Assembly (NCBI GenBank): GCA_963377175.1
Contig: CAUJNA010000582.1
Coordinates: 69,501 to 133,500 of the forward strand
DNA: 64,000 bases
Direction of reading: 5' to 3'
Source: Effrenium voratum
Lineage: Eukaryota; Sar; Dinophyceae; Suessiales; Symbiodiniaceae
Part shown: in pieces, positions 1 to 12,076 of the stretch
Numbering within the stretch: the stretch's first letter is position 1
Layout: the number at the start of each line of letters is the position of its first letter
Translations under genes and position numbers: made by a program
The notes under the pieces: model-generated
Databases searched by the model: none
Told to the model about the DNA's origin: nothing
The model's input: the letters and a program-made list of their open reading frames with translations, nothing else

Positions 1-33
1 TGGAACTCCACCCCCCCCCCCTCCCCCCTCCCC

Positions 34-951
34 AACAGCGGCGCCTGGGCTGCGTCCAGGTGGACCTGGTGCTTGGCCACCGCCTCGCGCAGCTGCGCCA
101 GCGAGCGGACGCCCCGCTCCACCAGCTCCGCGGCGCGCACCGCGCCGATGCCGTGCACCTGCGGCGTTGATCGCGGTGCGTTCTCCCCCTCTCCCCCTCT
201 CCCCCTCTCCCCCTCTCCCCGCCGATTCAACGCCGATTCATCCGGTGGCCTTGATGCCCTCGATTTTGGGGTTCGACGGTTTGAGGCCGACCGGATTGGG
301 TATTCGAGGCAGCCTTCAGACTTGAATACTCCGTCCGTCCCCCCCAAAAAAAAACACACACAGACAAAAATGCACAACATGTATGCTTGATATACGCATA
401 TGTGCCATGCCCAGGTCCCAACCAAGCCCGGAGAAACCAAAACTGGAGGTAAAACATCGGCCTTCCTCTCCCTGAACCGCCTTGGTCGCCTGAGGCTCGG
501 GCCGAGCGCAGCTCCCGCAGGGCCACCACGTCACTATCCTTTTTCAACTCCTCCAACTCCTTCAGCTCGCCAGTCTCAAGGATCACCTTGGATGCCATTC
601 ATTCGGGGGTCTTGTTGTTTTTTCCCGAAACTCCCTTGCCTTGAACTCCCTTGATTCCCAACCACCCCAAGTGCATCAAGACGCATCGATGCGATGCGCC
701 ATTCCGGCCCCGATACCCTTGATGGCCTTGGCCTGGGCGCCGCTGGCAATGGGCTCCAGGAGGCTTCGCAGGGCCAGCGCAGCTTTGGCGTAGGCCTCGG
801 CTAGGAGTCTCGGAGTCTGCATCCCAAGCGGCGCTCAGAAGCCTTGAACTCGCATGGCTCTTCTCTGCCCACGCCTGTGAGCGGAATCGGTCGCGGCGCA
901 GCTTCTGTACGGCGCTCATCTCCTCAAAGATGGAGGCAATCCTTTCATTGC
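34..951 (-). CDS. Family X DNA polymerase (beta/lambda type), N-terminal exons, partial at left edge
   Basis: Four minus-strand exons read as the 8-kDa and fingers part of a Pol X enzyme, which fills short gaps in base-excision or end-joining repair. Exon 1 (about 875-951) has NERIASIFEEMSAVQKL and ends RFRSQ at a GC donor. Exon 2 (upper end 795) starts AYAKAALALRSL and holds the first helix-hairpin-helix, IKGIGAGMAHRI. Exon 3 (about 503-597) has ILETGELKELEELK and ends LRELRS at a GC donor. Exon 4 (upper end 158, acceptor GCAG) has the second hairpin, VHGIGAVRAAELVERGVRSL. Joining these gives the usual Pol X order of N-terminal helices, HhH, linker, HhH. The polymerase palm with the catalytic aspartates would lie beyond base 1 and is not seen. 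Which Pol X subfamily cannot be decided; no BRCT domain is visible upstream. The family call is firm, the exon edges approximate. Confidence 0.75.
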
Positions 952-1435
952 CTGCCAGAACCAGACGCAGGTTTGCATGGCAGTGCGCGGGGTGTCCCGA
1001 CTAATCAAACCAAGGAGTCTGAAAGGAACAACCCCGACTTGCAATATCAAGTAATATCAAGGGCAGTCACGAAAGACCCCGAACTCTTGCATCATTGCCG
1101 CTTGTATCTTTGAACAAAGTTCGGTCATTTTGGTCTGGCGGAGCGCCCTCCTCCCAGCTGAACAAACTGCATGCACACGATGCACAAAGGCCATTCAACA
1201 AGAGCTTACTTCCCTGTCACTGCACAGAAAAACCCCGACAGAATTAGAAAAATAGAACATGTTTGGACATCAGGTTGCTTCAACCCAATCGCAACGCAAG
1301 TCGACATCCCTGAAGCAATTCAGAGTACTGGGTCACGGGACAACGGCTTTCGTGAAGCAAGTCTTTTTGTGCTTTTCTGGAGGCAAAGCAACCCAACAAC
1401 CCCAAAATGCAGCTCGCACCTGTTTGCACGCGCGC
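952..1435. other. Intergenic stretch between Pol X and IF-3 genes
   Basis: No convincing coding segment is seen on either strand. It should hold the 5' end of the polymerase gene and the 3' flank of the IF-3 gene. No repeat or RNA gene was recognised. Confidence 0.5.
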
Positions 1436-2416
1436 TCAATCGTCCAGGGCCTGTCTGCGCAGCTCCCTCTTTGAAAAGCCCCGGCTCTCAGGGTGGGGCT
1501 TTTTGTTCTCCTTCCAGGCGTCCTCGTCCTGCTCCTGGTCGTCGATGCCCACAATGGCAGGGCCCTTGCGCCTCCTAGGGCCCACGATATGGGCGGGCAG
1601 CTGGAAGGCAGCGGCCTGCTCTGGGGTGCAGGGCCACAGCCTTACCCGCAGCTCCTCGGGGGGCGCTTTGCCCCGGCGCTTCAGGCTCTTGGGGGAGTGG
1701 ATGGCCAGCTGAAGCTCCCGGATGCTCTCCTCAAAGTACTCGGGCTTTGCCAAGTCACGGATCTCCGCAATGATCCGCAGCGCCAGGTCTAGCACGTCCT
1801 CCGCAGTGGCACGGCCCTGCAGGATCCGCGCCTCCACACGGTGGCCCTTTTGCAGGAACTTGCGCACTTGGTTCACCTTTCGCTCGAAGTCGTGCTCGTC
1901 GATGGTCGCGGCAAACCGCATGCCCTTCACACGCATGGCAGGATCGAAGCTGAATTCCCTGAGGCGCTGATCCTTCTGGGCTTTCTCTTTTGAGGCTGTT
2001 TTTTCGTCCAGCTCAGCAATGTACACACCCAGCTTCACCATGCGACACAGGGGTGGGTCCACTTGGCCTGAGAGAACCACCAAGTCCGTCTTTCGGCGCT
2101 TGGCCAATACCAGGGCCTCACCTGTGCTGAAATCCCCCACGAGCCCGGAGTCATCAACCACCCGAACCCGCGGGAAGGGGATGTTTTCATTGGCCAGGAT
2201 GTCGTGCACCGAGGAAAAGGCCCTGGAGCCACTTGAGCCACCGCCTGAGCAACCAGGCCCAGGACAAGGAGCAGCTGACGGCCGCTCCAGCCGTGGCAAT
2301 GGCCAGGCACACGTCAAATGCCTGGCACTTTGCACATGGGCTCGAGGAATGCCCAGGCGCAGCCGCGGCCCCAAAGAGCCGAGCGCCCGTCCAAAGGCAA
2401 CTCCCATGGCATTCAT
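1436..2416 (-). CDS. Translation initiation factor IF-3, organelle-targeted, intronless
   Basis: A single open frame gives about 326 residues from the ATG at 2416; the frame is open a few codons further up but without an ATG. IF-3 binds the small ribosomal subunit and checks initiator tRNA pairing. The N-terminal domain starts near NENIPFPRVRVVDD, with a GEALVLAKRRKTDLVVLS stretch and the family's PPLCRMVKLGVY signature. The C-terminal domain is visible as RVKGMRFAATIDEHDFERK and VRKFLQKGHRVEARI. About 70 residues precede the first domain and are rich in Arg, Ala, Leu and Ser with few acids, which suggests a mitochondrial or plastid transit peptide. A charged tail (DDQEQDEDAWKENKK) follows the second domain, longer than in bacterial IF-3. 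Absence of introns contrasts with most neighbours. No spliced-leader relic was found just upstream. Confidence 0.9.
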   Translation of the reverse strand: MNAMGVAFGRALGSLGPRLRLGIPRAHVQSARHLTCAWPLPRLERPSAAPCPGPGCSGGGSSGSRAFSSVHDILANENIPFPRVRVVDDSGLVGDFSTGEALVLAKRRKTDLVVLSGQVDPPLCRMVKLGVYIAELDEKTASKEKAQKDQRLREFSFDPAMRVKGMRFAATIDEHDFERKVNQVRKFLQKGHRVEARILQGRATAEDVLDLALRIIAEIRDLAKPEYFEESIRELQLAIHSPKSLKRRGKAPPEELRVRLWPCTPEQAAAFQLPAHIVGPRRRKGPAIVGIDDQEQDEDAWKENKKPHPESRGFSKRELRRQALDD

Positions 2417-3000
2417 GGCTTCAAACAAGTCCCTCCCAGTCCGGCCAGCTTTCTGTCAACTTTGGCGGGGGAGGTTGTGCCATGCGGGTGGGTTCAGCTA
2501 GTCTGGGCTTCTGTCATCTTGCCGAGGCAGCTGAGGGGCACCTCTGAGAGCAACCGGGCAGTGACTTGCACCGGTCCAGAAACCCAAGCTGCGGTGGCCA
2601 AGCCATGCAACGTTGGCTGCGAACCAAAAGCCTCGCCCGAAAGCCCCGACAGGCCGCTCCTGTCTTCGGATCAAGGCCCAGGTCAGCGCCATCTCCAGCT
2701 TCGCTCTTCACAGTGCCTCCTGCCAATGGGTGTATCGCGTGTTTCAGGTCTCCCAAGTTTTTCTCCCTCTTGCCATCTTCATGCAATGTTGCCAGTGAAA
2801 CAATCTGAATGGTCCCTCGCCTGCGGGGCTCGCTGGAGAGGCTGCCACTGGGGCAGCTGCTGAAGCCGCCGTGGTCGCCGTGGCTATCGGCGCCCTCGGG
2901 GCCGTAGCGGGAGCCGCTGGTCGCACCTGCCAAGTGCGCACCGATGATCTCTCTCATCCAAACTTGCCCCAACCAGCCTCCGAGGGCGGCTCCCTACCCT
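2417..3000. other. Upstream flank of IF-3; no firm gene
   Basis: An open minus-strand frame of about 150 codons crosses 2514-2972, but its composition is not clearly protein-like and no family is recognised. It stops being shared with other parts of the window at about 3001, where duplicated block A1 begins. Confidence 0.35.
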
Positions 3001-5700
3001 CCCTGGTCTTGGTGAAATAGCCAGACAAAGTCTTCTTCACCCTTGCCTGATGTCAAGCAGCTTGCATGCTGTGACGCGGCACGACAGCAACCGCAAAGCA
3101 GCAAGCACTGACTCCGGCCAGGAGACAGAATCAGCGGTGCCGGAAACTTGAACATTTGTCTGCTGTCTTTGATTGGCTTCGTTTATCAGTACATTCTACT
3201 CTCCTGTTGGCTGGTACAATGATAGCAACTCCAGCTGAAAGTGGCAAGAATATCAAGACACGTCGCAGAAACTAGCATGCACACAATCTTGCCGCCTGTT
3301 CTGCTCCAGCCGCGTCGGTTGTCAGATCCGGCGGCCTCCCAAGCAACTGTCCAGAAAATGCTGTGAGCGTCGAGGTCCTGAGCTCCCTGTCTTCGCCTCT
3401 CCAAAACTATGCCAAATTTGCCAACGGTGAAAGTTTCATGAAGGTGTTTGTTGTTGCATGTTAGCCGGGTTGCACCTCGTGGCCTACAGCTGGGGGGATG
3501 CGCTTTCATGGGAAGCTGGGCCGATCTGGGAGAAATGGGCTGGGGTCAGCTGCCTCGTGCCCTCGTCAGCAACCGCTGCCGAGGCTGTACCTGGATACAT
3601 GAGTCCCCCAGGATTATGAAAGATTCTAAGGGTCTACTTCCATACCTAAAAAAGCGTAACCAACAAATGGTAGCAAAATTAGTATACGGCGCACACACAC
3701 ACACATATCTATATATATATATAGTTGTATGGGGCAGGCACAGGGGGAAGGGAGCAATCGCTGCTATTATTGAGTGCGGGAAGAGCACAGAAACTCGGAG
3801 CTTGGAAGGGTGTGAGGCCTGCAGGGCTCAAAGCAGGTCACCGGAAGTTGACCCGCAGGCTGCAAGGGCAACTCTAGTTTCTGCTTCAGAAGCGCCCGCA
3901 ATGCGAAGACGCCTGCGGGCGTACAAACGGGGCAAGCTGCCTTTCCTCACAATTTGCACAGACAATGCCGTCCAGAGATTGCGAGCCTTCGCTTGCCTGT
4001 AGCTGTATCTGTCTCGGTCTTTGCGTCCAGGTCCAGTTCGCAGCTACGCCCTCGTACGTTGCAAGTAACGCGTCGCTTGCGCCCGGCTCCAGCCACGCGT
4101 AGGCTCTGCAAGACCTGGCTGGGGCCCAGGAGTTAGGGAAGCAATGGACATGCAACGACGGCCTCGTCATCACACGGCCTCCAGCCCGTGTCATCTTCCA
4201 CCTGGAGGGTATCAATGGACGAGACAAGTCACAGCGTTCCAGGCCTCCCAGCTTGCCACAGCTGCTGCGGCCAGGTCTTGTAAAGTGTCCATACCGGCGC
4301 ATGCTTTGAGCACAGAAGATGGGCAGTTTGTCTGGAGATCTAGCTTTGTCCGCGGTTGTGGGCTCACCATCGGGCATCAAAGCTGAGCATCAATAGTGCC
4401 CAACACACCATCTGTCGACATCTGAGGCTTCATACGTGCAGCTGATGTGCACCTTGTGTCGAGTAATGTTGCATCATGGCTTGGCCATTGTTCAGACATG
4501 CGGATGCCAGTATGGCGCACACATATGTCAGCAACGATTGCTGTGCTATGCAAACCGCCGCTCCATAAGCCATGATTGTGACCCGTACTTGCTTGAGGCA
4601 GAAACCTCAGAGCGGTCAGCATGCCAAGCTCCAGCAAGGCTCCGAGTGATAGACTTGTTCAAACTGCATCTCCGCATGCCTCCATCTTACCGCCTGTCTC
4701 TGGAGGGTCTGACGTGGCACAAAGGCAACTAAGCGTGGTGAAACCTCCTGGAGACAGAAGGGCATGTCAAAATAAGTACGGGTCAGTTAAACCTGCTGCT
4801 AGCTGAATTTCCGAACCGAGCCCAGATCCACCCCCAAATCTATCTTGCAGAGAGGGCACGGATCTACTCCAAATCGAGTTAAAAGAGATTTGTCTATACA
4901 ATTTTCCTTCTGGCTCTCATGCCATCACATCATCCCTCGATCCTTCAAGCGCTGCTTTGTCAAAGTCTTGGCTCGCCCAGCAGAACGTTTACCAGACGCT
5001 CACCTCTTCCTGTGCATGCCCCAAGCCTTGCAGCAAAATCCAATGCTGAAAGGAGCAGTTTGAACCACGTGCATGCAAAACCGTGCTAGGCGTGCATATG
5101 CCCCACGTTTCAACAATTTGTCCGAGCGCCCCAGCCAAATTTGCCGCTGCCGAGATGGGGAAACGCCGCACCGAGCCGGTGGTGGGACGGCTGGAGAGCG
5201 GACTGAGCCAAACAAATGCCCTCTCCGCTGACGAATCTAATGCCGAGTTCCTAGCATGGAGAGGTCACTTGGCGTTGCGGGCCTTGCAAGCGCACACACA
5301 CACACACAGACACACATGCATGATTTAAGACTTCTTCAACTGCTTGCTGCTTGCTGAGGCCGGAGCACTTCTGGGAGGTGCACATGCCTCGCTCTGTCCG
5401 TCAACCTGGGCGCACATTTGGCTCCACCGAGCTGAGCCAATAATTTTGTCTGCAGGCCCGGGCGGTGCATCTTGGACTTGGAGAGAACTCATTGGAGTCC
5501 TTTCTCGCGCACCTTGGCGGCTTGCCGTCAGCCGCGGCTGCTGAACGGGATTGGGCCACGGCTGAGTGAGCCTTCAGACGTCCGCAGGCCGGTCAGCATG
5601 TCCACCAGGCCGGACCGGGACCTTGAAAAGAGCCCAGGACGTACTGCAATCCAGAGCTGCAAGCTGGAATTCGCAACAACTGTCTTGAAGCTCGTGGGAA
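3001..5700. other. Non-coding left part of block A1
   Basis: No minus- or plus-strand stretch looks like coding sequence and frames are short. It contains a CA/TA microsatellite at about 3691-3723 and a CA run near 5290-5312. It is downstream of the gene at 5701-12076. The matching part of A2 is 15526-18407. Confidence 0.5.
3691..3723. repeat. (CA)n(TA)n microsatellite
   Basis: A CA dinucleotide run passes into a TA run. The A2 counterpart at about 16219-16248 has fewer CA units, showing length change since duplication. Confidence 0.9.
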
Positions 5701-8700
5701 TCAGGTTTCCCGGAGGACCCTCTTGGCTATTGACGCGCTGGGTCTCTTCTTGAACTCATGGATGGCCTTCTGCGCTTCCCGAATGCCTCGGATGCCAGAG
5801 CCGCAAAACGCGAAGGTCGCAGTGCCGAGAACTTGGCGCTTGGTATCTTCCCAGGACTGCAGGCACTCCTATGGAACATTGTGACGCTATTGGACCAGCC
5901 CCACAAGCTAAACCCCATGTCCTGCAAAGCCTGGCGGCCTTTGTCGCGCTCTCGAAGCTTTTGCCTCGGGATTTGGCAGATGGGTATGGAACTTTGCGGC
6001 CCTTTAAGGGTTCCCGAGGAGGGAACTGGGCCAAGTCCCTGTGGCATGCCAGATTGTTGATGCGGTCCAATTCCTCGGCTTTTGACTCTCTGGCTCAGTC
6101 GCAGTTCTACAAGTATCTGGAAACTAGAAGGCCGATGTGCTCCAAAGCCTTCCTTTGCTCCTTTTGCCTCCTCTTTAGATTCACCTGGCACAACCACCAA
6201 ACTTGCCCTGATCCGATGTAATCAATTGCTCGGATGCCCGAGCACCCTGCAAGTGACACTAGGCTGCACCTGCTGGTCTAGATCGTCCTTCAGGTGCATC
6301 TTGCGCTCCACAACGTAGTCCTGCACCTTTCAATTGCAAGGCCAGCAAAATGATCCCCAGGGCCCCGCTAAGTGGCCAGCAGAGATGTCTGTCGGCTTTG
6401 TGAAATCCGGGAAGTCGTGCGTTGAGGCCTGCCGGGCTTCTGAAGATGCTTATTTTGATTTCCAGAGTACTATGCACTGGAAGCATTGAGAGCGCGAACT
6501 GGCCATGAGGTCGTGCAACGCACATAGATTCATGTGATGTGGGTGACTTGGGCTAGCATATGAAGATTGCACATCATGCCATGCGCCGCATAACTCATAA
6601 CTCACTACACAAGATGGCATGACGAGATGACGTAGCATGTCATGCTTGATATGGGATTCTGCTACATGATGTGACGCCACGTGGTTTAGCACGGCACAAT
6701 GGGTCTTTCTTGGCATGCCGCAGGCCAAGTCAAAAAAGAAACGATGTTGTTTGTGTACGTATGATGACAGCAATGATAGTGATCCTGACGATGCTGACGG
6801 TGCTGGTGCTGGTGCTGGTGCTGGTGGTGGTGCTGATGCTGATGCTGTGGCGTGAGAAAAAGTAAGGTGGTGGTGGTGCTGGAGTTGTCATTGTTGATGT
6901 TGCCGTCGTCGTTGTTCCTTCTCCTTCTGCTGCTGCTGCTGCTGCTGCCGCTGCCGCCGCCGCGGCTGCCGCCACCGATGCTGCTGTTGCTGCTGTTGCT
7001 ACCATTGCTGCCATTGTTGCCATTGTTGCCATTGTTGCCTTGTTGCCGATGATGTCATGCGTGTGCTGCCATTGCCATCCTTGCGGTGCCTGTGCTGCAC
7101 TTGTGTGTCCTGCTGCTAGTGCGCGTGCATGGCTGCATGTCCTGTGTTTGTGTAGCTGTGGGTTCGTCATGGGCATGGGCGTCCACCCCCCAACCCCCCG
7201 GTGCCTGCTCCACATGCAGCCGCTTGGATGTTGCCCGCTGCTCTCGTGCTTCGATGATCTGGCCCTTGCGACGTGAAGCAAGAAGCCAAGCTCTCAAGCC
7301 CACTCTGCGCTGCCAGCCTTCAGCATCTGCTTGTGGTCTTTCTCCATTGAATGTCTCCAGTCAATATCCCCACAGTGCCACAAGCAATGCGCAAGTCAAG
7401 GCGTGACAGTGGCAGCGCCATCCTTCTTCTCTTCCTCGATGCATCGCCTCATGTGGTGCTCCCAAAGCTCCTTCCTTGGTCAGAGCTGGCCCGTTCACTC
7501 TGTACTGTCAGGCTCGTCCCATGCCGCGCTTCTTTGCCGGCGCAAGGTGATGTCTGCTTTGCAAGGCCTGCCCTAAAACCAAAGCTCCGCCGCCCAGGCC
7601 CTGTGCCAAAGCCAGGAACACTCAGTGAAAAGCAGCAACATGTTTTGCCAACAGTTGTTGGGCCGTGATGTTCTGGTGCATTTGCACACAACACGCTGGC
7701 CCGCATCAACCACGAACATGCACGATCAGCATCTGGGCGGCCGCCTCACGTGTGCAAAAGTGGCAAGTCTTCGAAGCCATGCAAGGGGCATCAATGCGGC
7801 CGCCTTTTGCACTCGCCTTTGCAAGCCGAGTGGTTCAAGATTCTAGCTCTAATCCCACTTCACCACTAGCCTGGAGCACACCCTCCGAGACCTGCAGGTA
7901 GGAGGTGCCGTTGTTCCCGGTCAACGTCACCCAGCCCTCGGTGCCGTCGATGGTGCGGCACTTCACCCGCTGCAAACCCGCGCTCTCCACCACCACCGGG
8001 CCTTCCATGGAACTTTTGGACATTCCGCCCCTCAGAATCCGTTGGGGCACTGCAAGCGGGACTTGAAAAGAGGATGGGATTTGGTGCCCTAGGTTTCTTG
8101 GGGTAACCTTTCTGCCTTGTGACCTTCCCTTGCAGGAAACCCCAGCCCGCCTTCCAGCAGCTCCAGCAGCTCCTTCAGCTCCAGCCGCCGCAGAGTCTCG
8201 CCCTAAAGGGACTGTTGGGCAAGTTGCTTCTCCCCGATTTGAGTTTTCTTCAAATCGCACATGCGCCCCGATTCTGGCGAGTCGACCGGAACGCGAACCA
8301 AATCAAACTTCCCAAAGGGAACAACGCCTCCAGACCCTGCTGGTCCGTGATCACGATGTCCGACACCACCGAGTAGTAAGTCCGCGAGGCCAGGTACAGC
8401 GACTCCTTGCTGAGACCGTTCCCATCGGAAAGATGGTTAAAAACCTTCTCGATCTTCTCGCCGCTCACCTGGATCGCCAAAAGCGCAAGGGAACCCAGCA
8501 CTTGGCCTCCCTCGGGCACCTAAAGTGGCATCAAAGGTGCACCGAGGGCGACCTGGCGACCTGGACCGTGAATCCCGTGCCTGGCAGTTCTCGCAGCTCT
8601 CCAGGAAGGAGTTGAAGTCGGCCAAGTTCACCGTGCCATCCGCATCCTTGTCCGCCGCCTTGAAGAGCTCCTTCCACCCAATGCCTTTGACACTATGCCT

Positions 8701-11700
8701 ACCAAACTTATCTGACGTGCTTCTGGCCAGCAAGCAATTACATGGCTCCACATGCCTGACCCAGACTGACCAAGAACGTGAGTTGAACACTACCTCAAAT
8801 GGTTGTGCCCTGGCTTTCTGCCTCAACTTGGACCTCTCGCCCGACCATGACCCAATGAGAAGGCAACTGCCTGGCTAGAGGGTCAACCCCTACGATAGAA
8901 ATCGTCTAAGTGCAGCAGTTATATTTGCACACTGTGAATGGAACATGTGGTTGGCCGATCGGGGCCATGGAAGAATTCTCCCCTTCCAGCGTCCTCGGCA
9001 TCCAACTTCTTGGACCGCAGCAGTTTGGCCACCTCCAGCTTTGCCGCCTCGAGTGGCCGAAACTTGTGGCTTCGTTGCCTTCCGAAAGTGGCCATGCTCC
9101 GCCCTTTTCAACAGCCACCTTTCATTGTGAGGGCCAGAAACGCAACATGTCCGTTTGCGCTTCGCCTTCTTTGGCACCATGTGGGTGTCGCCCAAGCCCA
9201 TGGTTTGTTCAAGGGTCATCATCTCATGTTCCGAAAGCTCCGCAACAAGAATTGGAACGCATGTTTGGTGTTGATTCCACTCTGCTCTGGGCCACAAACC
9301 CGCCAAACAACGGGGAGGGAGCCCACTGCCCAACACGTGTCCCATCAAGGGTAAATTGCAACAAATTGGGTCTTGAGGAATATGTGCTGAGACCGGATTT
9401 GCTTCCCCGGTTTCTCCGGCTTCGGCACCTGGAGCTCCAAAACCTCCAGGTGCTGCAAAAAGCTGCGGCCCCGGTCCGCCGCCACAGAGGTGCCTTGCAG
9501 CCGCGCGTTCATGGACTGCACCTGCCACAAGCGGCCAGCTGGGCGCTCGGAGGAAAATTCCCCGAATAAACGGCCAACAAAATGGCTCGTGGCTTCGATG
9601 ATTGAAATCCGAAACGGAGCTGAGGCATTCCCCACCTTCAGGTCCACCTTCCGGGTCTCCATCTGGACGTACTGTTTCACGTCTTCGTCTGCAGAACTCA
9701 CCATGTCAGTCAGCCTGGATCGCACGTCTGACAGCTCGCTCTGCGCATCTTTCAGCGTGCTATCTGCAGCCGCCAGGGCAGTTGCAACTGCCTCCTTGTC
9801 TGGAGTTCCTGCCAAGTACTCCTTGGAGAGGTGCTCCGCCTTTCCTGCCTCCTCTGCCTTGGCAATCGTGGGCTCAACCTCCTGAAGGGTGTCGAGGACC
9901 TTCTGGACGTCTGCCTCAATGCACGGCAAACAAACAGTATCTGTCGCTCTTGGATTCTGCACGCCAATATTCATCATCTGAGAAAATAGGCTCTGCCCCT
10001 TTCCAAGTATGCTCTACGGGCGTGTCTTTCCTGAGAGAACCCTTCCAGGTTGGGGGCCAAACCGAGATCCTTCTTGGTTCTTTTGGTTGGGCGTCCGATG
10101 AGGCGAACTAGTCTGAATTGCCTCACCTCGATGGCCTTCTTCTTGGCCTCCAAGGCCAGGCGCTTGCGCTCCGCCTCCTCGCGCCGGAGCCTCGAGGCGT
10201 CCTCCTCCCGGGCGATGCCCACGGCCACCTTGATGCGCTGGAACCGGGCGCGGGGCACCGATTTCCCGTCCCCGAACTTCTTCACGATGTTCGCGGCGCT
10301 CTCCTTGGACAAAACGAAGGAAAACTCGCCCTTGGCGTACAGGACGATGTCATCCGCCGTGAAGACTTGGTCCTTGCGGCTGTTGTACTTGTCGAAGGCA
10401 GAGGCGCGCTTCTCGAAGACCTTCTCCGCCTGGGTCTTCCTGATCGCTTTGTCGATCATCACCTTGGCCGAGATGGTGGCGGACACCACCACCTTGTAGC
10501 ACTCCTGGATGCGGCCCTGCAGCTTCAGTTGCTCCTCCCGGATCGCCGCCAGGTGCGGAGGCTTCACGCAGTCGATGCCCACCTTTCGCTCCACGATGAA
10601 GTCCGAGCAGGCCTTGCAGGATGCCTTCGCCGCCACGGACACTTCGCTCACTGCCTTGCCTGCAGGGTTAACTACAAGTGGCTCTCCGGCACAAGACCAT
10701 CTCCCCCTCCCCCCCGCCTGCGGTCTTCGCCTCCTCCTCCGACATGGACTTGGCCTCTAGCACCGGGGCAGCCGCCGTCTTTAGCTCCGCGGTGTCCTGC
10801 TCAGCTTTGTCCACCAAAGTGCTGAGCTCCGCCAGCAGCTTCTTGGCCTCTTCGCTGCGCTCCGCGTTCAGGCGCTCCTCCTCTGCGCGCTGCTGCTTGA
10901 TCTGCTCCACCCGCATCTGGGCCACCTCGCTGTTCACCGAACTCTACAGAAACCGTTGCCTTCTCAGCTGTGTGTTTATACTATCTTTGAAGGTTGAACT
11001 AACCCCAATGCAAGCAGCCCATCAAGTGACAGGGCTTTTCGGCTTCGAGCTCTTTCACCCCCTGCCTGGAACTGCTGCATGGCCTCAGCCTTCATCGCCT
11101 CTGCCTGGGTGCCACACTCCGGCAGCTTCTGCATCACCATCTTCTCCACCTCGTCCTTGATGTGGTCGTAGGTCTCCGGCGTCACCGCCTGGAGCTTCTG
11201 CAAGATCTGCTGGCAGGTCATGACGCCCTGCTGCTCGCGGCGCTGCTCCTCCTGACGCCGTCGCGCCATCTCCTCCTCCCGCTGCTTCTGCTGCATCATC
11301 TGCTGCTGCTGCATCTGTTGCTGCTGGTACTGCTGTTGCTGCATCTGCTGCTGCTGCATCTGCTGCTGTTGGTACTGCTGGGGGTAGCCCGGCTGCTGGG
11401 CATAGGCTTGCCCTCCATAGCCCTGCTGGCCATATTGCGCTCCATACGCCTGTCCGTAGCCCTGGCCCGCAGGGCTGATCACGAAGCTGGGGTCCACCGC
11501 GCCGTCGTAGGGCACACGCCAGCCCGTGGACGGGGGCGTCGCGCTCCTCTCGCTGTTGTAGGCCCAGACCTGGTCACCCCCGACCTTGGGCCCAAACCAC
11601 CACCCGCAGAAGTTCGCGCCATCACGCTCGTCCCAGAAGTAGATCAGCACGTCCAGCGTGGGGTTGTTGGCCACAGGCTCATTCTTCTTGTAGACGGGCC

Positions 11701-12076
11701 GGCCATGATTCTCCGTCTGTAAGTTGAAAGTGCCTCTGACGATATTCCCCACGGTCGCATCTGCACAACCAGCCACTGCTAAAGGGCCTTGGCCACCGCC
11801 CGCTTGCTGCTGTTGTTGCTGTGGTTGTTGCTGCTGCGGCTGCTGCTGCTGTTGCTGCTGTTGCGCCTGCTGCGCGTACTGTTGGTACTGCGGTTGCTGA
11901 CCGTATTGTTGCTGGTACTGCTGGTACTGTTGCTGCTGCAACTGCTGCTGCTGCTGCATCTGCTGCTGGTACTGTTGCATCTGCTGTTGTTGTTGCTGCT
12001 CAGGCGTCATTTGCACTTGCGGCATTCCATAGGACTGCTGCTGCATCCCATAGCCTGGCATCATGTACCCGGCCAT
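5701..12076 (-). CDS. Gln-rich, coiled-coil, EF-hand and SH3-like protein, copy 1 (multi-exon)
   Basis: Read as one gene from the ATG at 12076 (a frame opens 21 bases earlier at a GTG). Exon 1 (about 11057-12076) encodes a Tyr/Gln/Met-rich low-complexity head and then a folded segment with NHGRPVYKKNEP, LDVLIYFWDERDG and FCGWWFGPKVGGDQVWAYN, a second Gln-rich tract, and ends at a GC donor. Later exons encode charged coiled coils (about 10700-10930, 9985-10640, 9360-9930, 8995-9075). An EF-hand loop DKDADGTVNLAD lies near 8650-8690, a segment with SDIVITDQQGLEALFPLG near 8270-8510, and an SH3-like segment with DGTEGWVTLTGNNGTSYLQ near 7895-8040. Short exons at 6270-6330 (YVVERKMHLKDDLDQ) and 5701-5867 (FCGSGIRGIREAQKAIHEF, stop at 5701) probably end the same gene. 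Joining the last exons to this gene rather than to a separate one is inference. Function unknown; Ca2+ binding is suggested by the EF-hand. Confidence 0.6.
6330..7830. other. Long non-coding stretch with triplet microsatellites, probably intronic
   Basis: No exon is recognised between the SH3-like exon and the short exon at 6270-6330. The centre (about 6775-7040) is built of GTG/CTG/TTG triplets and hexamers; open frames across it (Leu-, Thr- or Ala-runs) are repeat artefacts. In A2 the same tract (about 19611-19867) is shorter. Confidence 0.6.

Noticed and set aside
6730..7281. Minus-strand frame with Ala and Thr runs (also 19566-20138)
   Set aside because: Microsatellite read-through; length changes between copies without regard to frame.
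8890..9569. Long frames on both strands (212 and 219 codons; also 21726-22405)
   Set aside because: They overlap coiled-coil exons of the block-A gene in other frames.
9575..9595. AGCCATTTTG on the minus strand, resembling the spliced leader
   Set aside because: Only ten bases match, and it lies inside an exon encoding ATSHFVG, which explains it.
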